This document shows, piece after piece, positions 13,136-23,790 of a stretch of DNA of 64,000 nucleotides. Positions within the stretch are counted from its first letter, which is position 1. Each line of letters opens with the position of its first letter. The stretch covers positions 1 through 64,000 of the forward strand of contig JAJEKV010000786.1 in the NCBI GenBank assembly GCA_021234155.1. Direction: 5' to 3'. Below the pieces are notes generated by a model that saw only the letters and a list, made by a program, of their open reading frames with translations, did no database searches and was not told the origin of the DNA. This DNA is from Isoetes taiwanensis. Taxonomy: Eukaryota; Streptophyta; Lycopodiopsida; Isoetales; Isoetaceae. Both the position numbers and the translations under genes were made by a program.

Positions 13136-13359
13136 TTGGCCATCTGTAATGACAAGTTGATCATTGGCCCTTCCTTCCTAATTCTCCGGGCCAGGTAGAG
13201 ATCCTTGGGCATCACTGTGACCCTTTTTGCATGGATGGCGCACAAGTTGCCCTCTTCAAAAAATTGGACGAGCTCAGCCACAGCTACCTCCTGAAGGGAT
13301 CGGACTGTCAAGGGTGTGACCCGATAGTTCGTCCTGACCCGATAACTAGTCCAGCAAAC
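13132..13359 (-). pseudogene. Histone H3-like C-terminal fragment
   Basis: The minus-strand frame open from about 13359 to the TGA at 13132-13134 matches the second half of the histone H3 fold. It shows [33 protein letters not shown] and LARRIRKE in the canonical order (alpha-2 end, loop 2, alpha-3). The core [11 protein letters not shown] and MPKD are as in canonical H3, while the preceding helix is diverged ([10 protein letters not shown] instead of the usual AAEAYLVGLF). The N-terminal tail and alpha-1 are absent. Upstream is GGTAAGT, and TAG precedes the homologous part, so the segment could be an exon with an acceptor near 13343. After LARRIRKE this frame ends in 12 unrelated residues. 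It is most likely a fragment or a pseudogene of a divergent H3; the MPKD motif argues against a CENH3-type variant. Confidence 0.7.
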
Positions 13360-13910
13360 TTACCTTCCTTACTTATTGTTGTACTCATATTGTTGTTCTA
13401 AGCCAACACCAACAAAGAAGAGATGCAAACAAATATTGTATAGCAATTTGATCTTACTCAATGCCACATCCCTAGAGAAAATCAAGATGCTATATTCAAT
13501 ATATAGTGAAAGATACAACCGGGTGTGTTTTTGCTTGACCTATCCACTTTTTGTACGTGCCAGCATCGGTCAAGCACCCTTTTTATGCATTCCACGTGAC
13601 GGGTGCACGGAACTGATGTGCTGTATTATTCATTTCTGAAGGGCTAATACGGGATATAACAGGCATTAAATTCTATACCATCAAATCCCGCCTTTTTAGC
13701 ACCTTTATCCGGATCGCTGAGATGAAAAATTCTCATCGTTTAGATCAACAAACACATTCTCCCGTCTAAATAATGAGTTTTATGGACGGTAGATGAATGC
13801 TGTGACATGCTGAAACAAATAAGTACCTCGAATCTTGGATAACAGACGTGGCTAATTCTGGTTCTATGAATTAAAAAACAAATTGTCCCGCTCAAACAAT
13901 GTATTCTTTG
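13360..13910. other. No recognisable gene
   Basis: An 87-codon plus-strand frame at 13376-13639 has no recognisable domain and I do not support it as a gene. I looked on the minus strand for the missing N-terminal half of the H3-like fragment and did not find it. Confidence 0.5.
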
Positions 13911-14088
13911 GATGATTGGCGAAGGGCTTGATGTGCTGCAAAAGATTAGGTGAAATGTGCTAGCACTTTTTCAGCACATGTGTCGTGACATGCTTTTTTG
14001 CAAGATTGGTGAAGGGTTTGACGTGCTGCAAAAAAAATTAGGTGAAGTGTGCGCGCACACACATTAATGTGGCGACATGCTTTTTGCA
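13911..14088. repeat. Two-copy tandem repeat, unit about 90 bp
   Basis: Units at about 13911-14000 and 14001-14088 share gaaggg(c/t)ttga, gtgctgcaaaa, attaggtgaa and gacatgcttttt. The middle of each unit has diverged. Confidence 0.8.
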
Positions 14089-14654
14089 TAAGGTCAAGTA
14101 AAAATATATCAATCATTCAATTGAGAAAAATACTCAACAAGCACCTCTAGTTTTCAATATGAATTCTTGAACAAATAGCTTTTATATTAACAATGAGATG
14201 CCCAAACAATATTGTTTACTTGAAGATGGAGTGCTCAACAAATACATTGTTGTCTTAAGACATAATCATAGACAAATTTCTTCCTTTGTTCAACTTGCAC
14301 TTCATTCCCTATATATTCAAAAGTTTTGCGATGCACCCTTATGAATCATAATGTCAAATATTTCACCTTCAGCTTCTAGGATCACTTCAATATTCGATCT
14401 CTTCAATATAAGTCTTGAATATACTGTACATGCATCCAGAATAGTTTCCTTCTTCCAATTCTACTACTTATGAAATCAGTTTGTTTTCATTCAGTGACAT
14501 GAATTTAGCAATCGGCTAGAATGTTTTAGAAGTTATTAATTCAACCTTCATCTGTGTGCAAAACTTAGAGATCAAATTTCACTGTAGCAATGAGACTTAC
14601 TGTAGCAATATTCGTTACGCTGATGATGTTTGATGCTGCAAGTTCAATATCAGT
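14089..14654. other. No recognisable gene
   Basis: AT-rich DNA upstream of the copia LTR, without an assignable reading frame. Confidence 0.6.
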
Positions 14655-14879
14655 TGTTAACAATAGTGATATTGTTCGTCAAATTATCTCCTTCTATTAG
14701 TGGATCCTATTTTAGGGCTAGATCATTGGAACCGCCAATTCCAGCTCCTGAATCTCAAGATGCATAGAACATTGCTCCTAAGATTATGGAGCTTCCTATA
14801 TGTACATTTGTTCAGATAAATTCGTAATCAAGCAGTTGTTTCACTCTATATTTTGCGCTTGTATTTTATATTGTTAATA
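14655..14879 (+). repeat. 5' LTR of the first copia element
   Basis: A 225-bp segment starts TGTTAACAATA and ends TATTGTTAATA, which is the inverted complement with one change (the expected terminal CA became TA). It is immediately followed by the primer-binding site. The 5 bp before it are tcagt; no partner is available to test a target duplication. Confidence 0.7.
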
Positions 14880-14897
14880 TGGTATCAAAACAGTGAC
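14880..14897 (+). promoter_or_regulatory. Primer-binding site (initiator tRNA-Met type)
   Basis: tggtatcaaaacagtgacg directly abuts the LTR and matches the usual copia site TGGTATCAGAGC in its first eight positions. It is where minus-strand DNA synthesis would be primed. Confidence 0.7.
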
Positions 14898-14919
14898 GAA
14901 CTTGCTACAAACCGACGAG

Positions 14920-15675
14920 ATGAAGATCAAGCCCTTAAACCACAATAATGCATACTATTGGTTTTTGAGACTGCATACCAAGCTTTGTAAAAAGGGCTTG
15001 TGGGGAATAGTAAATGGAGATGAACCTAAGCTAGTCGAATCTGGAAAGAGCACCATAGTTCGAAGAGCAGCTCATGTCGTAAAAGGAGAGACCAGCATTG
15101 AGATGGGAGCTAAGCTCAACAAAAATGAAAAGCATGCCATTGCCAAATAGATTGAGAAAGATTGGATGTCCAAAAGCAGAATTCTAAGGTAGTTGGACGA
15201 TATCTTGATGCCATTAATTGTAGAGAGGCAAAATGCGCCAAGGATGCATGGGAGCGACTAGAAAAATCCTACAAAAAGAAAACACTTTTCCATCGGGCAA
15301 ACCTATATACTTGAGTGTTTACCACAAAGCTTAAAGAAGGGATGAGCATGGAAGAATACATAGGCACCATCTGACAGGCATCAAAGCAAATGCAAGGGAT
15401 GGGAAAAGGGATTGATGACCACTTGGTTGTGGGAGCTTTGCTCCTTGGACTACCAAGCTCATATAAATGTTAAGAACGTTATTGGATCTGTAGAAACAGT
15501 TGAATTAGATTGAACATGTCAGTAGATGTCGTTTGAAGAGAAAAATCAAAGGGTAAATAAGAGGAGCTTCAGCAGAAAAAGCCATGTACACTAATAAGGA
15601 GGAGATTAGAAAATGTATAATTGTAATAAGTTTGGACACTTGGCCAAGGATTTGCCTGAGAACGGATCGAAGGAA
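14920..15675 (+). pseudogene. copia gag (UBN2-type capsid) with decayed zinc knuckle
   Basis: The likely start is the ATG at 14920. Residues read LNHNNAYYWFLRLHTKL and then GLWGIVNGDEP, typical of the N-terminal copia gag. After a stop at 15148 the trace continues in other frames with KDAWERLEKSY (about 15239), LKEGMSMEEYIGTI and GALLLGLPSSY (about 15434). A decayed CCHC knuckle follows at about 15612-15660 (YNCNKFGHLAKD), with the first and last cysteines lost. It once packaged the element RNA and is now non-functional. Confidence 0.85.
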
Positions 15676-16029
15676 AATGAAAGCGTGAAAAGAGCGAAGA
15701 TAATAGAAAGAAAGGCAAGAATACTAGTGCTCATAAGGCATCAAAGGGCAAATCTTGATTCCTCTTGGACTCGGTAATGAATCGATAGCGATGATTCTTT
15801 TGTGTCTTACGCCTTTATGCGCATTAAAGAGCCTAATGAAACTCACTTGATATACGCCACTCTGAGATCTCATGAAAGCAATATATGTGCTCATAACGCT
15901 ACTATGCAGAATTTGTAAGGAAGGCCCAATTATGCTAATGTGGATCATGCATCACATTATGACATGGATACAAGAAAATTGCAGGAGATTTCTAGAATTC
16001 AATTGCACGAACCAAGCAAAATGCTTCAT

Positions 16030-16213
16030 AGCAAATATCTTCCAAGGCATCTGGTACCTTGATTCAGGTGCCACAGACCACATGACTGCTAACAAGTTCA
16101 CTTTCATTGAATACCATCAAGTGGACAAAAGAAAGGTCAAAATTGGCAAGGGCAAACTAGACATTGCAGGTGGAGGTACTATTTATTTAGAGTTGCCAAC
16201 AAAGGAATGTTGA
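16030..16213 (+). pseudogene. copia aspartic protease remnant
   Basis: Contains the catalytic motif WYLDSGATDHMT followed by KVKIGKGK and GGTIYLELP, standard for the copia protease that cleaves the polyprotein. A stop at 16211 ends the frame; the region before it is disrupted. The catalytic DSGA is intact. Confidence 0.85.
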
Positions 16214-16413
16214 ACTTCGTAATGCATTTGCATGTACCCGAATTAGAGGCAAATTTGTTATCCATTTCAAAACTTGATGATCACGAGGCATGATAGTGAG
16301 ATTTGGCCATGGAAAATGCGCCAATTAAAACCGACGGAAAACCTCCTTGGAATGGGAGATAGAGATGGTGATCTCTACAAGTTATCTTGGTCAAAAGCGG
16401 CGACTCTAAACTT

Positions 16414-17580
16414 CTAATTAGAGTCGGTTGTGGCATGAGCGCCTAGGACATCAAATTTTTCTCTTCTCAAGGAAATGTCAAAAAGGCGATTGGTGGATGG
16501 ATTGCCAAGCATTCGATCTCCTAAGAAGCTCTGTGAAGGATGCATGCTTGGCGAAATGAAGAGGAAAGAATTTCCAAAAGGAACAGCACATGGGGCCACA
16601 AAACGCCTTGAGCTCGTACATATGGACGTTTGGGGAAGAGCCGAAATTGCCTCCATTGTTGGATCGAGGTATTTTTTATTCCTAATTTTAAGGGAAAAAT
16701 GTTAATAGAGTTTTTGTTGCTCCTCAAATTCAAAAGTTATCTTCACAAATATTATAGATTAGAATAAGGTCTTCCGAATAACATCAAATTCATTGAGTTG
16801 AAATTCACAAGTTATGCTCATTTACGTCATTTTATCTACAAGTTTCACGAAGGGTACTTTTTTAGTTGGTTGATCACAAGAAAGTTATTGCCATTTAAGT
16901 TAAATACTATGTTTCTAAAGGGTATTTTGGAATATTTGTAAACTTGAGGGATATATTTGGATTTTTTTCCTAATTTTAATAATTGATGATTTTAGTAGGA
17001 AACTATGGGTTTATTTCCTAAAGCATAAATCGGGAAGTATTTTCTACTTTTGTTATTTTGGAAGAATTCAGTTGAAAATGAGATTGATTCAAAATCAAAG
17101 GCATGGGGGCCTGACCAAAGGGAGAATTCATCAATAAGAAATTTGAGGCTTCACCATGCACAATCTATTGCAAGGGAACACCAAGGAGAATGGTGTCGTG
17201 GAAAGGAAGAACAGAACTATATTGGAGTATGCTAGAGCCATGGTGTTTGGAAATTGCATCACTCCCTCCTTTTGGGGGGGAGCAGTACATACTGCATGTT
17301 CTGCTGAATAGAGTCCCCACCAAAGCAATACCAAAGTATGTACTAGAGGAAAAGTGGAGTGGACAAATAGCAGGGATCGCTGATCTCATGTAATGTTTAT
17401 GCGCACATGAAGAAAGATAAATTGTCTAATAAAGCAATCACATGCATGTTTGCAGAGTATTCGTATAACATTAAAGGATAAAGATTATACATACCTTGTT
17501 ACAAGAAGATTATCATTAGGAGGAGTGTACACTTTGATGAAAAGCATCTTGAATTTGGTAAAGGAAAAGGACCACAACTG
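16414..17580 (+). pseudogene. copia integrase, interrupted
   Basis: The GAG-pre-integrase/zinc part ends in LCEGCMLGEMKRK (about 16531-16566), followed by LELVHMDVWGRAEI with the first catalytic Asp at about 16626. Homology stops after RYFLFLI (about 16685) and resumes at about 17117 with GEFINKKFEA, NGVVERK and LEYARAMV (third catalytic Glu), in shifted frames. The tail DVYAHMKKDKLSNKA and CYKKIIIRRSVHFDE reaches about 17545. The second catalytic Asp is lost with the interruption. Confidence 0.85.
16690..17108. other. Non-coding insert replacing the integrase core
   Basis: About 420 bp of AT-rich sequence with no integrase homology lies between the first-Asp segment and the GEF segment, where roughly 150-200 bp of coding sequence would be expected. 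The word cctaatttta occurs near both ends (about 16680 and 16968). The origin is unknown; it may be a small insertion plus a deletion. Confidence 0.5.
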
Positions 17581-17586
17581 TTTGAC

Positions 17587-18650
17587 ATGACTGTAGACAC
17601 TGATAGTGACCTTGATTCAGACACAGAAGGAGAAATCGATGACAGAGCTACTGTTACAGAACCAGTAGATGACCATGAACTGGACCTCCCATCAGAGCCA
17701 GAAGAAAGTGATTTGGAAGTTGATGATCTGATACATCATGAGAACGCTGCTCCTCCTTTATCCACCAGAGCTAGAAGGACCACAAATCACATGCAGAAGT
17801 ACCTAGATTCTAAAAGAGGTAAAACAGCTGGTTTCCTTGCACTCAATAGTTCTATCATTCCAAATGAATCCACTAGTTATCAGATGGCTATGAACAGTCC
17901 AAATAAAAAGGCTTGGTGCCAAGCTACGCAGGAAGAATATCAGTCCCTACAAGATTAATAACACTTGGGAACTTACAACATTACCCAACGGACAAAAGGT
18001 TGTCAATTCTAGATGGATATACAGAGTAAAGTACAATGAACATAATGAGGTGAGTAAATTTAAGGCAAGGCTAGTTGCCAAAGGCTATTCACAAGTTCCT
18101 GGTGTGGATTACATTGAAACTCTTTCTCGCGTTACTAGATTAACATCTGTTAAAACTGTTTTAGCACTTGCAGCAGAGAAGGGCCTTGACCTGCAACAAA
18201 TGGATGAGAAAACTGTGTTTTTGCATGGCAAACTTGACGAAGAGGTTTACATGAAGCAAGCATCAGGCTTCATTTCTGCAGGTCATGAACACAAAGTCTA
18301 CAAGTTGAAGAAAGCCATTCATGGCTTAAAGCAATCCTCCCGAAAATGGTATCATACCATTTACGAATTCTTCACTAAACTTGGATTCTAGCGATGTCAA
18401 GCAGATTGGAATATTTACTCCAAAAGGTACAATAATCTCATCATCATTATTGTCTTATATGTTGATGACCTCATCCTTGGCAGTGATAGTCTTCAGCTCA
18501 TGCAAGAAACCAAGTCTCACCAAAACATTTCATATGACAGACCTGGGTAAGCTGCACTATTTACTTAGCATTCAAGTTTGCATGGATTCCCAGTTGCACA
18601 CCATCACAATCCATCAAACCCAATCCATTTGAAATCTCCTCCTCGCTTGT
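17587..18650 (+). pseudogene. copia linker and reverse transcriptase
   Basis: An acidic linker (DTDSDLDSDTEGEIDD, 17593 on) leads into the RT: VVNSRWIYRVKY, KFKARLVAKGYSQ, DYIETLSRV, LQQMDEKTVFLHGKLDEEVYM and KAIHGLKQSSRKWY. The usual MDVKTAF is MDEKTVF here. A stop near 18389 and frame changes follow; the active-site YVDD is still readable at 18458-18469 (LYVDDLILGSD). Frameshifts make it inactive. Confidence 0.9.
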
Positions 18651-18653
18651 GCC

Positions 18654-19135
18654 ATGAATCATAGCATAGAAGTATCCACTCCCGTCATTCATAAAACTGC
18701 CAAAATTTTAACACCTCATGACCCCACTGACCTTGGAGGCCTCTCATACAGAAGCATAGTTGGATCCCTGATGCATTTTATGGTGTGCACCCGGCTTGAC
18801 ATGTCTCAAGCGACCATCAAGCCAATATCTAGAAGATCCTCAACCAGACCATTGGCTAGCTCACAAATGATTGCTCCGGTATCTCCATACCACGTCCACT
18901 CTTGGTATTCGCTACCACAAACTTCCTACGTCTAAATATATGGTCCAAGGGTATGCAGATGTTGACTATGCAGGAGACACTACAGACCGCAAACCACGTA
19001 TAGGGTATTGTTTCCTCCTCAAGGGGAGTTGTGTCATGGTACAGTCGAAAACAAAAGGCAACAACTACCCCCACATGTGAAAACCAGCACATATATTTGT
19101 GGGAGTAAGAGCATGATTTAAAGAATTAGAAATAA
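18654..19135 (+). pseudogene. copia RNase H remnant
   Basis: Reads LSYRSIVGSLMHFMVCTRLD, then in another frame MLRYLHTTSTLGIRY, GYADVDYAGD, RKPRIGYCFLLKGSCV and VQSKTK, all RNase H landmarks. A degraded FKELEI trace follows, and homology ends abruptly at about 19135 before the domain's end and before any polypurine tract or LTR. Confidence 0.85.
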
Positions 19136-19164
19136 CTAGTAATGGTGCCCAGCGTTGCTGGGCA
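19136..19164 (-). mobile_element. Candidate Helitron 3' terminus (minus strand)
   Basis: Read on the minus strand, an 8-bp stem hairpin (TGCCCAGC / GCTGGGCA, loop AAC) is followed after seven bases by CTAG and then T. This is the arrangement of plant Helitron 3' ends (hairpin, short spacer, CTRR, insertion before T). The copia homology stops exactly at this boundary. The 5' TC end, expected at higher plus-strand coordinates, was not located, so the extent of the element is unknown. Confidence 0.45.
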
Positions 19165-22100
19165 ATTGTTTGAAAGGTGTAAGGTTGTTTATAGTGACCC
19201 TCACTTGAGAACCTATAAGTTCGGATTATGCTTCACATTTGCTTTCAATTGTGTGGTAGCCCTCCCTTTTTAATGCATGAGCAAGAGCTTGAGGCTAGAG
19301 TTGTTTTTTCCCCTTAAGGTGTTGAAGATATAAACACTCATTTGGCATGTAAAAGCTATACAACCCAAAAGACTAAATTAAGTCAAAGAAAATTGAAAAT
19401 CCAAACCTAAAATGGCCAATGCAAAATCACATCAATGCTAAGGAAAACAGTGCGGATTTTCTAATGGTAAATTAGACCTCTTGGTATGGTAGAATTAAAA
19501 ACAAATGGTAAGGTAGAACTATTAGTATGGTAGAATTAGAAGCAATGCAATGTCCATAAAGAGCAATTTGTGTGATTGTTAAGTTGTTTACAATGTAATG
19601 CTTTAGCCGGGGCTTGCTCAATTAGTATTGTTTATAATGTAATGCTTTAGCCGGGCATTATTTTAGCCCTCAACTTTAAATATTTTTTTGCTTTATGCCA
19701 CATATTGTCCAATTTTTGATAATTGCATCGGTTTGTGGCTCTATTTCAGGGGCATTAAGCAAAGGGCATGTACTATATAGCATATAAAGGCAGCGGGCAT
19801 TCCGTTTCAAGCTAGTTCTTTTACCACATTAAAGTTTAGGTGTAACCAACAAAAACATCCGTGACGGATGTGCATGCCCTATAAAGCATGTACAACACAT
19901 GTTCATGTTAGGTTCAAAGGCTAGTCCTTTTACTACTTTGAAATTTAGGTACATCCAACTAAAAACATTCGATTGATGTGATAGTTAGTCATGAGTTTGC
20001 ACATATATGAGCAACATAAGAATGAAATAGTGCAATCCGTGTTTGTAAGTAAGTTGTTTTTTTTTTAATGAAAAGAGTCGATATATTGCGGGATGGTAGC
20101 AATGCCTAGAGGGTTTAAAATTCATTTGCATGCTACACAATGCATGGAATATATTTGGTAAAAAGAACTCCCAAGAATACCATTGCCGTATGATTGATTT
20201 GAGCTGGAGAGAACTTGCATCAGCAAACAACGAGACCAAACTAAAGACATAGAATATGTCCGGCAAAAACCTCCTAAGAATGCCAATCAACAAACAATTA
20301 TTGATGGAAAGGCATGGTAGATGTGGCCCCATCCACAACATGATAAGCTTTGCCATATTTAGAACCACCAACTCTCCAAAATTCACGATAGCCAATTAAA
20401 TTCTCCTCTACGTTTATATTATGCAGCATTTCACCTTACCAAAGCAGGGAATCGCTTTGTATAGATTATTTTTTTTTATAGGGGACAATACCGGATTGAG
20501 TATTATGAGAATAGTAATCCATTTCAAACTTGACTCATCAGTATATTTCCTACATCCACGGTTCTTTGTTTCACTTATGCGGCCATTTTAAACTTCAATA
20601 AAAACAAGGCTAGATTTGTCACATTTGTTACAAATGGGACTTAGATCATACTTCCCGGCAGTTCTAATGTCCAAAATTAGATATTAAAGTTCTAATCTTG
20701 CGCCTTCTTTAAATAGAACTTGTTGGAAGGCATGAGATCAAACCAATTCAGCATTCCATATTGTGATGCCGCTTGTAATTGTTGTCCATCTGATATTTTT
20801 TGTTATGACACATACCTATTGGGCAGATGCAACTAACTGCGACATCCGATATAGTTGTAGCAACTGCAAAAAATTGGCATCGCGGCAGAGGATGTAGCAT
20901 CTCTTCCACGCATTCAAGATGGGGCATAATATCATATGAGCATCTTGCATTGAAAGTAGGGCAAAACTTTTGTTCGAATATATGCAATCACTTTGTTCCT
21001 CTGAAAAGCAACCATTCTTTTCCCATAAAGATCTACTCGTTGCATCCTCGCATGGATTGGACAATATGGCTAAAGAATTTAATATTAACAGATTCTCTTG
21101 GCGACTTGATGCGGACATGCTAACAAACCATAGCACAAACAATTTGACTGGGGCAAAATCGCAAGCCATGACAAACATATAGATTGCAAATACTGCATAA
21201 TTTTACCTCCTTAAAGAGCCATAAAATCAAGCCAAATCGCATGCTCCCTTTTGTATAAATTAATCACATGTTCAAGTAGCAATGATGAGTCTAATAGATG
21301 TAGAGATGCCCAAACCTTCTTTGGAAGATGAATCAACAAAGTCTTGAATAATTGAAAAGAGTTTTGTGGGCGTTTGTTTGTATGATCCAAGACTTGCCCC
21401 ATAACACATAATCCGAAACTTGCATGACCTCTTACGCTTTCTTAATGTAGACATGAGTTATACTTTGCTCCTTTTCCACCCTTGCAAAATACTGCGGTTG
21501 CCACCGCACCTCAATTCCAAAGTATCCACCAAACTACGCCCATGTGCTAACTTTAGCATTACGTTTATAGAGAAGGCCTGCTTTGTTGCGTTTTACTGAT
21601 GAAAAACATGAGTTAAAATTATGAGAGAGGTGGCTTAAATGAACACTACGAGTATAGACAAAGAAAAAAAATTGTGCAACGGACATTGAATGTACTAAGA
21701 AAATCACGGTCATTTGGGTTCATGAAGCAAATGAAGTCTCACCGGATCTGCTCCATCGTGATGGCAAATGCCGCCATTGCTTCAAGCTCCGGCCTAGATT
21801 ATGCGAAGTCATGCCCAAGTGGCCTTTAGATGCACTCGAGTCTAAGGACACGCATGTAATAATAATTATTTGCGATGCAAACACACATCGGAGATGTAAA
21901 AAAATCATTTCTGACTACGAGTGAGATGCAAACAACTTACATGTCAAAGAAAATCCGCATTCTCGAATCAAAACCCTTTTACGCTTCAAAGATGAACCCC
22001 TTTTCTGCATGCAAGGGCATCAAATAGCTCCAGAAAGCAAACTCGTACTACCATCCATGCACGAACATAAACCGATTTGTAAGTTTCAAGAATCTAATAC

Positions 22101-22440
22101 AAAATTCTGATTGCTACTTTAAATCTTCATTGAACCACCTATGCAAGCGCCAAAAATCATCCTTAGAAAGTAGGCTCTCCTTGTTTGCGAGCTTATAAAA
22201 GCGACTTTGCCTGAGAGGCCCATTGTGTCATGGGATCGGCAAAACCATTTAAAATGAAGTCGAGGCGCTCAAACTAAGCGGGCTTTGGATGGAACTCGAT
22301 GTACTTGGGCCTGATGTTCGGCCCAAAGCAAGCAGGAGGAGCAAGATCACGGCTCTGCAAGAATAGGGCAAATCGATGCCCTCACATTAGAGCTTCGGAA
22401 AAATTGAACTCCACCTTTTTGGATGGCGGAAAGCAAGGCC
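19165..22440. other. No recognisable gene
   Basis: About 3.3 kb with several 70-136-codon frames (for example minus 19985-20395 and minus 20816-21178), none showing a family I recognise. A T-rich duplication of aatgtaatgctttagccgggc sits at about 19590 and 19637. If the Helitron-like end at 19136 is real, part of this stretch may be its body. Confidence 0.5.
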
Positions 22441-22497
22441 CTGTTTTTTTTTAACACGGCCCGTGGGATTTGCGGCTCTAGATCTAAGCCGTTGGAT

Positions 22498-23790
22498 CTA
22501 GGGCTGGGTCCAACACTTACTGAATAACATTATAATATAGGATGGTTGCCAAATCCTCTTTAGTTGGCTCCACACCAAATTGGGCATGCATAAAATTTGC
22601 TCTGAATTTCCTAAAAGAATGCTTGAATGGCCTGAAACATGCCACATCCAATGGTTGTAATCGATGTGGACGATATGGCGGTAATTGCACAATATGCAAT
22701 CAATATCTCGGCCTTAAGTACCATCACAAACTAAAAAGATGTGGTCTATCTTTGCTTACCCGGGGAGCGAAATTTTTCGAAATGATCTAGCCGCCTCAAA
22801 CAACACAAATGCGGATCCAAGCTTTTTTCTGGAATGACATAACTGCATCTGGTTCACATCCTGCAACCAGATTTTGGTTCCTCATCCTTTTGCCTTTAAA
22901 TACATAAAGGCTGGGAATCCTAGCACCTGCAACAATCAATCAGACAAACATATTGGTAGACTTATAAAAAAACATGAAAACAACAAAGAATTGAAGGTAA
23001 TACCTGAAGCATTCACACAAACCAAAACCGTCATCCATTCTCTACTTTTAGGCACATATTCAGTAACATTTTGCATGCCTTTTCGAGCAATTACCCGCAT
23101 TCCCGTCCTGCAACCAGCCTGTACCCCTGATTCATCACAATTCTAGATTCTACTTGAATCTAAATACAAGTCATCATAAACTTTCTTTAGGGTGGAATAA
23201 AAATTTTCTAAATTCTTGGAGGTCATTGCTCTGACCCGTTGCAACTCCACAGATTGTGGAGTTCTCATAACAATTTCTGAATGTCTTTCCCTAGGTAATC
23301 CATCTTTAAAACAAGTAGGCCTGTTAATAGTCATTGCAGCAACCCTTTGTTTCATGATATCAAGGGTAACTGCACGCCCTTCATCAGCTAATTGAAGCGC
23401 CCAATCAAGAAGAATTTTTTCCTCCTCAATAGTGAGACCCTTGGGAATAGAACCAAATTTATTTTTGGTCTTCCCATAAAGATGATTCCTCAATGATGTT
23501 TGAGGTATGCCGAAATGCAGGCCAGCCTCTCTTATGGAAAAGATTCCATCCTCAATAGAGTCTAATGCATATTCCAGAGCCTCCATGTCCATGATCCTCT
23601 AGTAATACCCCTTACAATTTTTTTTCCAGCATTTGCTGACTTAGGGGCTACAAGCACAGGTCTGGAAGACCTGTTCTTCCTAGGACGAGCAGGAGGAGCT
23701 TCATTAGCAACTTCAACCTCTGGATTGCTATTAGGAGCAAATCCTAAAACCCTGTTATTTCTAAAGAAAATGAATCAGATATAAAATGCT
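22498..23790 (-). pseudogene. pogo/Tigger-like transposase with a 77-bp intron
   Basis: A DDE transposase of the Tc1/mariner superfamily, pogo group. The N-terminus (23790 to about 23610) is basic (PPARPRKNRSS). After a frameshift near 23595 comes a psq-type HTH (GIPQTSLRNHLYGKTK), then LTIEEEKILLDWALQLADEG and a CENP-B-like segment ending MTSKNLENFYSTL. The DDE part begins NCDESGVQAGC (first Asp, about 23131) and KGMQNVTEYVPKSREW. A GT-AG intron at 22927-23003 separates CVNASG from ARIPSLYVFKGKRMRNQNL and GCEPDAVMSFQKKAW. The end, in shifted frames, has LPPYRPHRLQPLDVACFRPFK. It carries several stops and frameshifts. Its role was to bind the element's ends and cut and paste it. No convincing terminal inverted repeats were found. 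Confidence 0.85.
22927..23003 (-). other. Putative 77-bp intron in the pogo transposase
   Basis: On the coding strand GTATTACC starts the intron and TTGTTGCAG ends it. Splicing joins NAS to GARIP in frame across a conserved part of the DDE domain, whereas reading through gives T-rich unrelated residues. Confidence 0.7.

Larger units (their letters stand above)
14655..19135 (+). mobile_element. Decayed Ty1/copia retrotransposon, 3' end missing
   Basis: The domain order is 5' LTR, primer site, gag, protease, integrase, RT, RNase H, as in Ty1/copia. The coding region is broken by many stops and frameshifts and carries a foreign insert in the integrase core. No 3' LTR beginning TGTTAACAATA was found downstream; the RNase H trace stops at about 19135, exactly where a Helitron-like terminus begins. 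The element is old and inactive. Confidence 0.9.

Noticed and set aside
13132-13359. CENH3 (centromeric H3) identity for the H3-like fragment
   Set aside because: The fragment keeps MPKD after the AIHAKRVT block and ends LARRIRKE, closer to canonical H3 than to the usual centromeric variants, and the diagnostic loop-1 region is missing.
19985-21402. Run of minus-strand frames of 60-136 codons, considered as a PPR-type or other decayed gene
   Set aside because: No repeat periodicity or conserved PPR residues could be made out in any frame; composition alone explains the frames.
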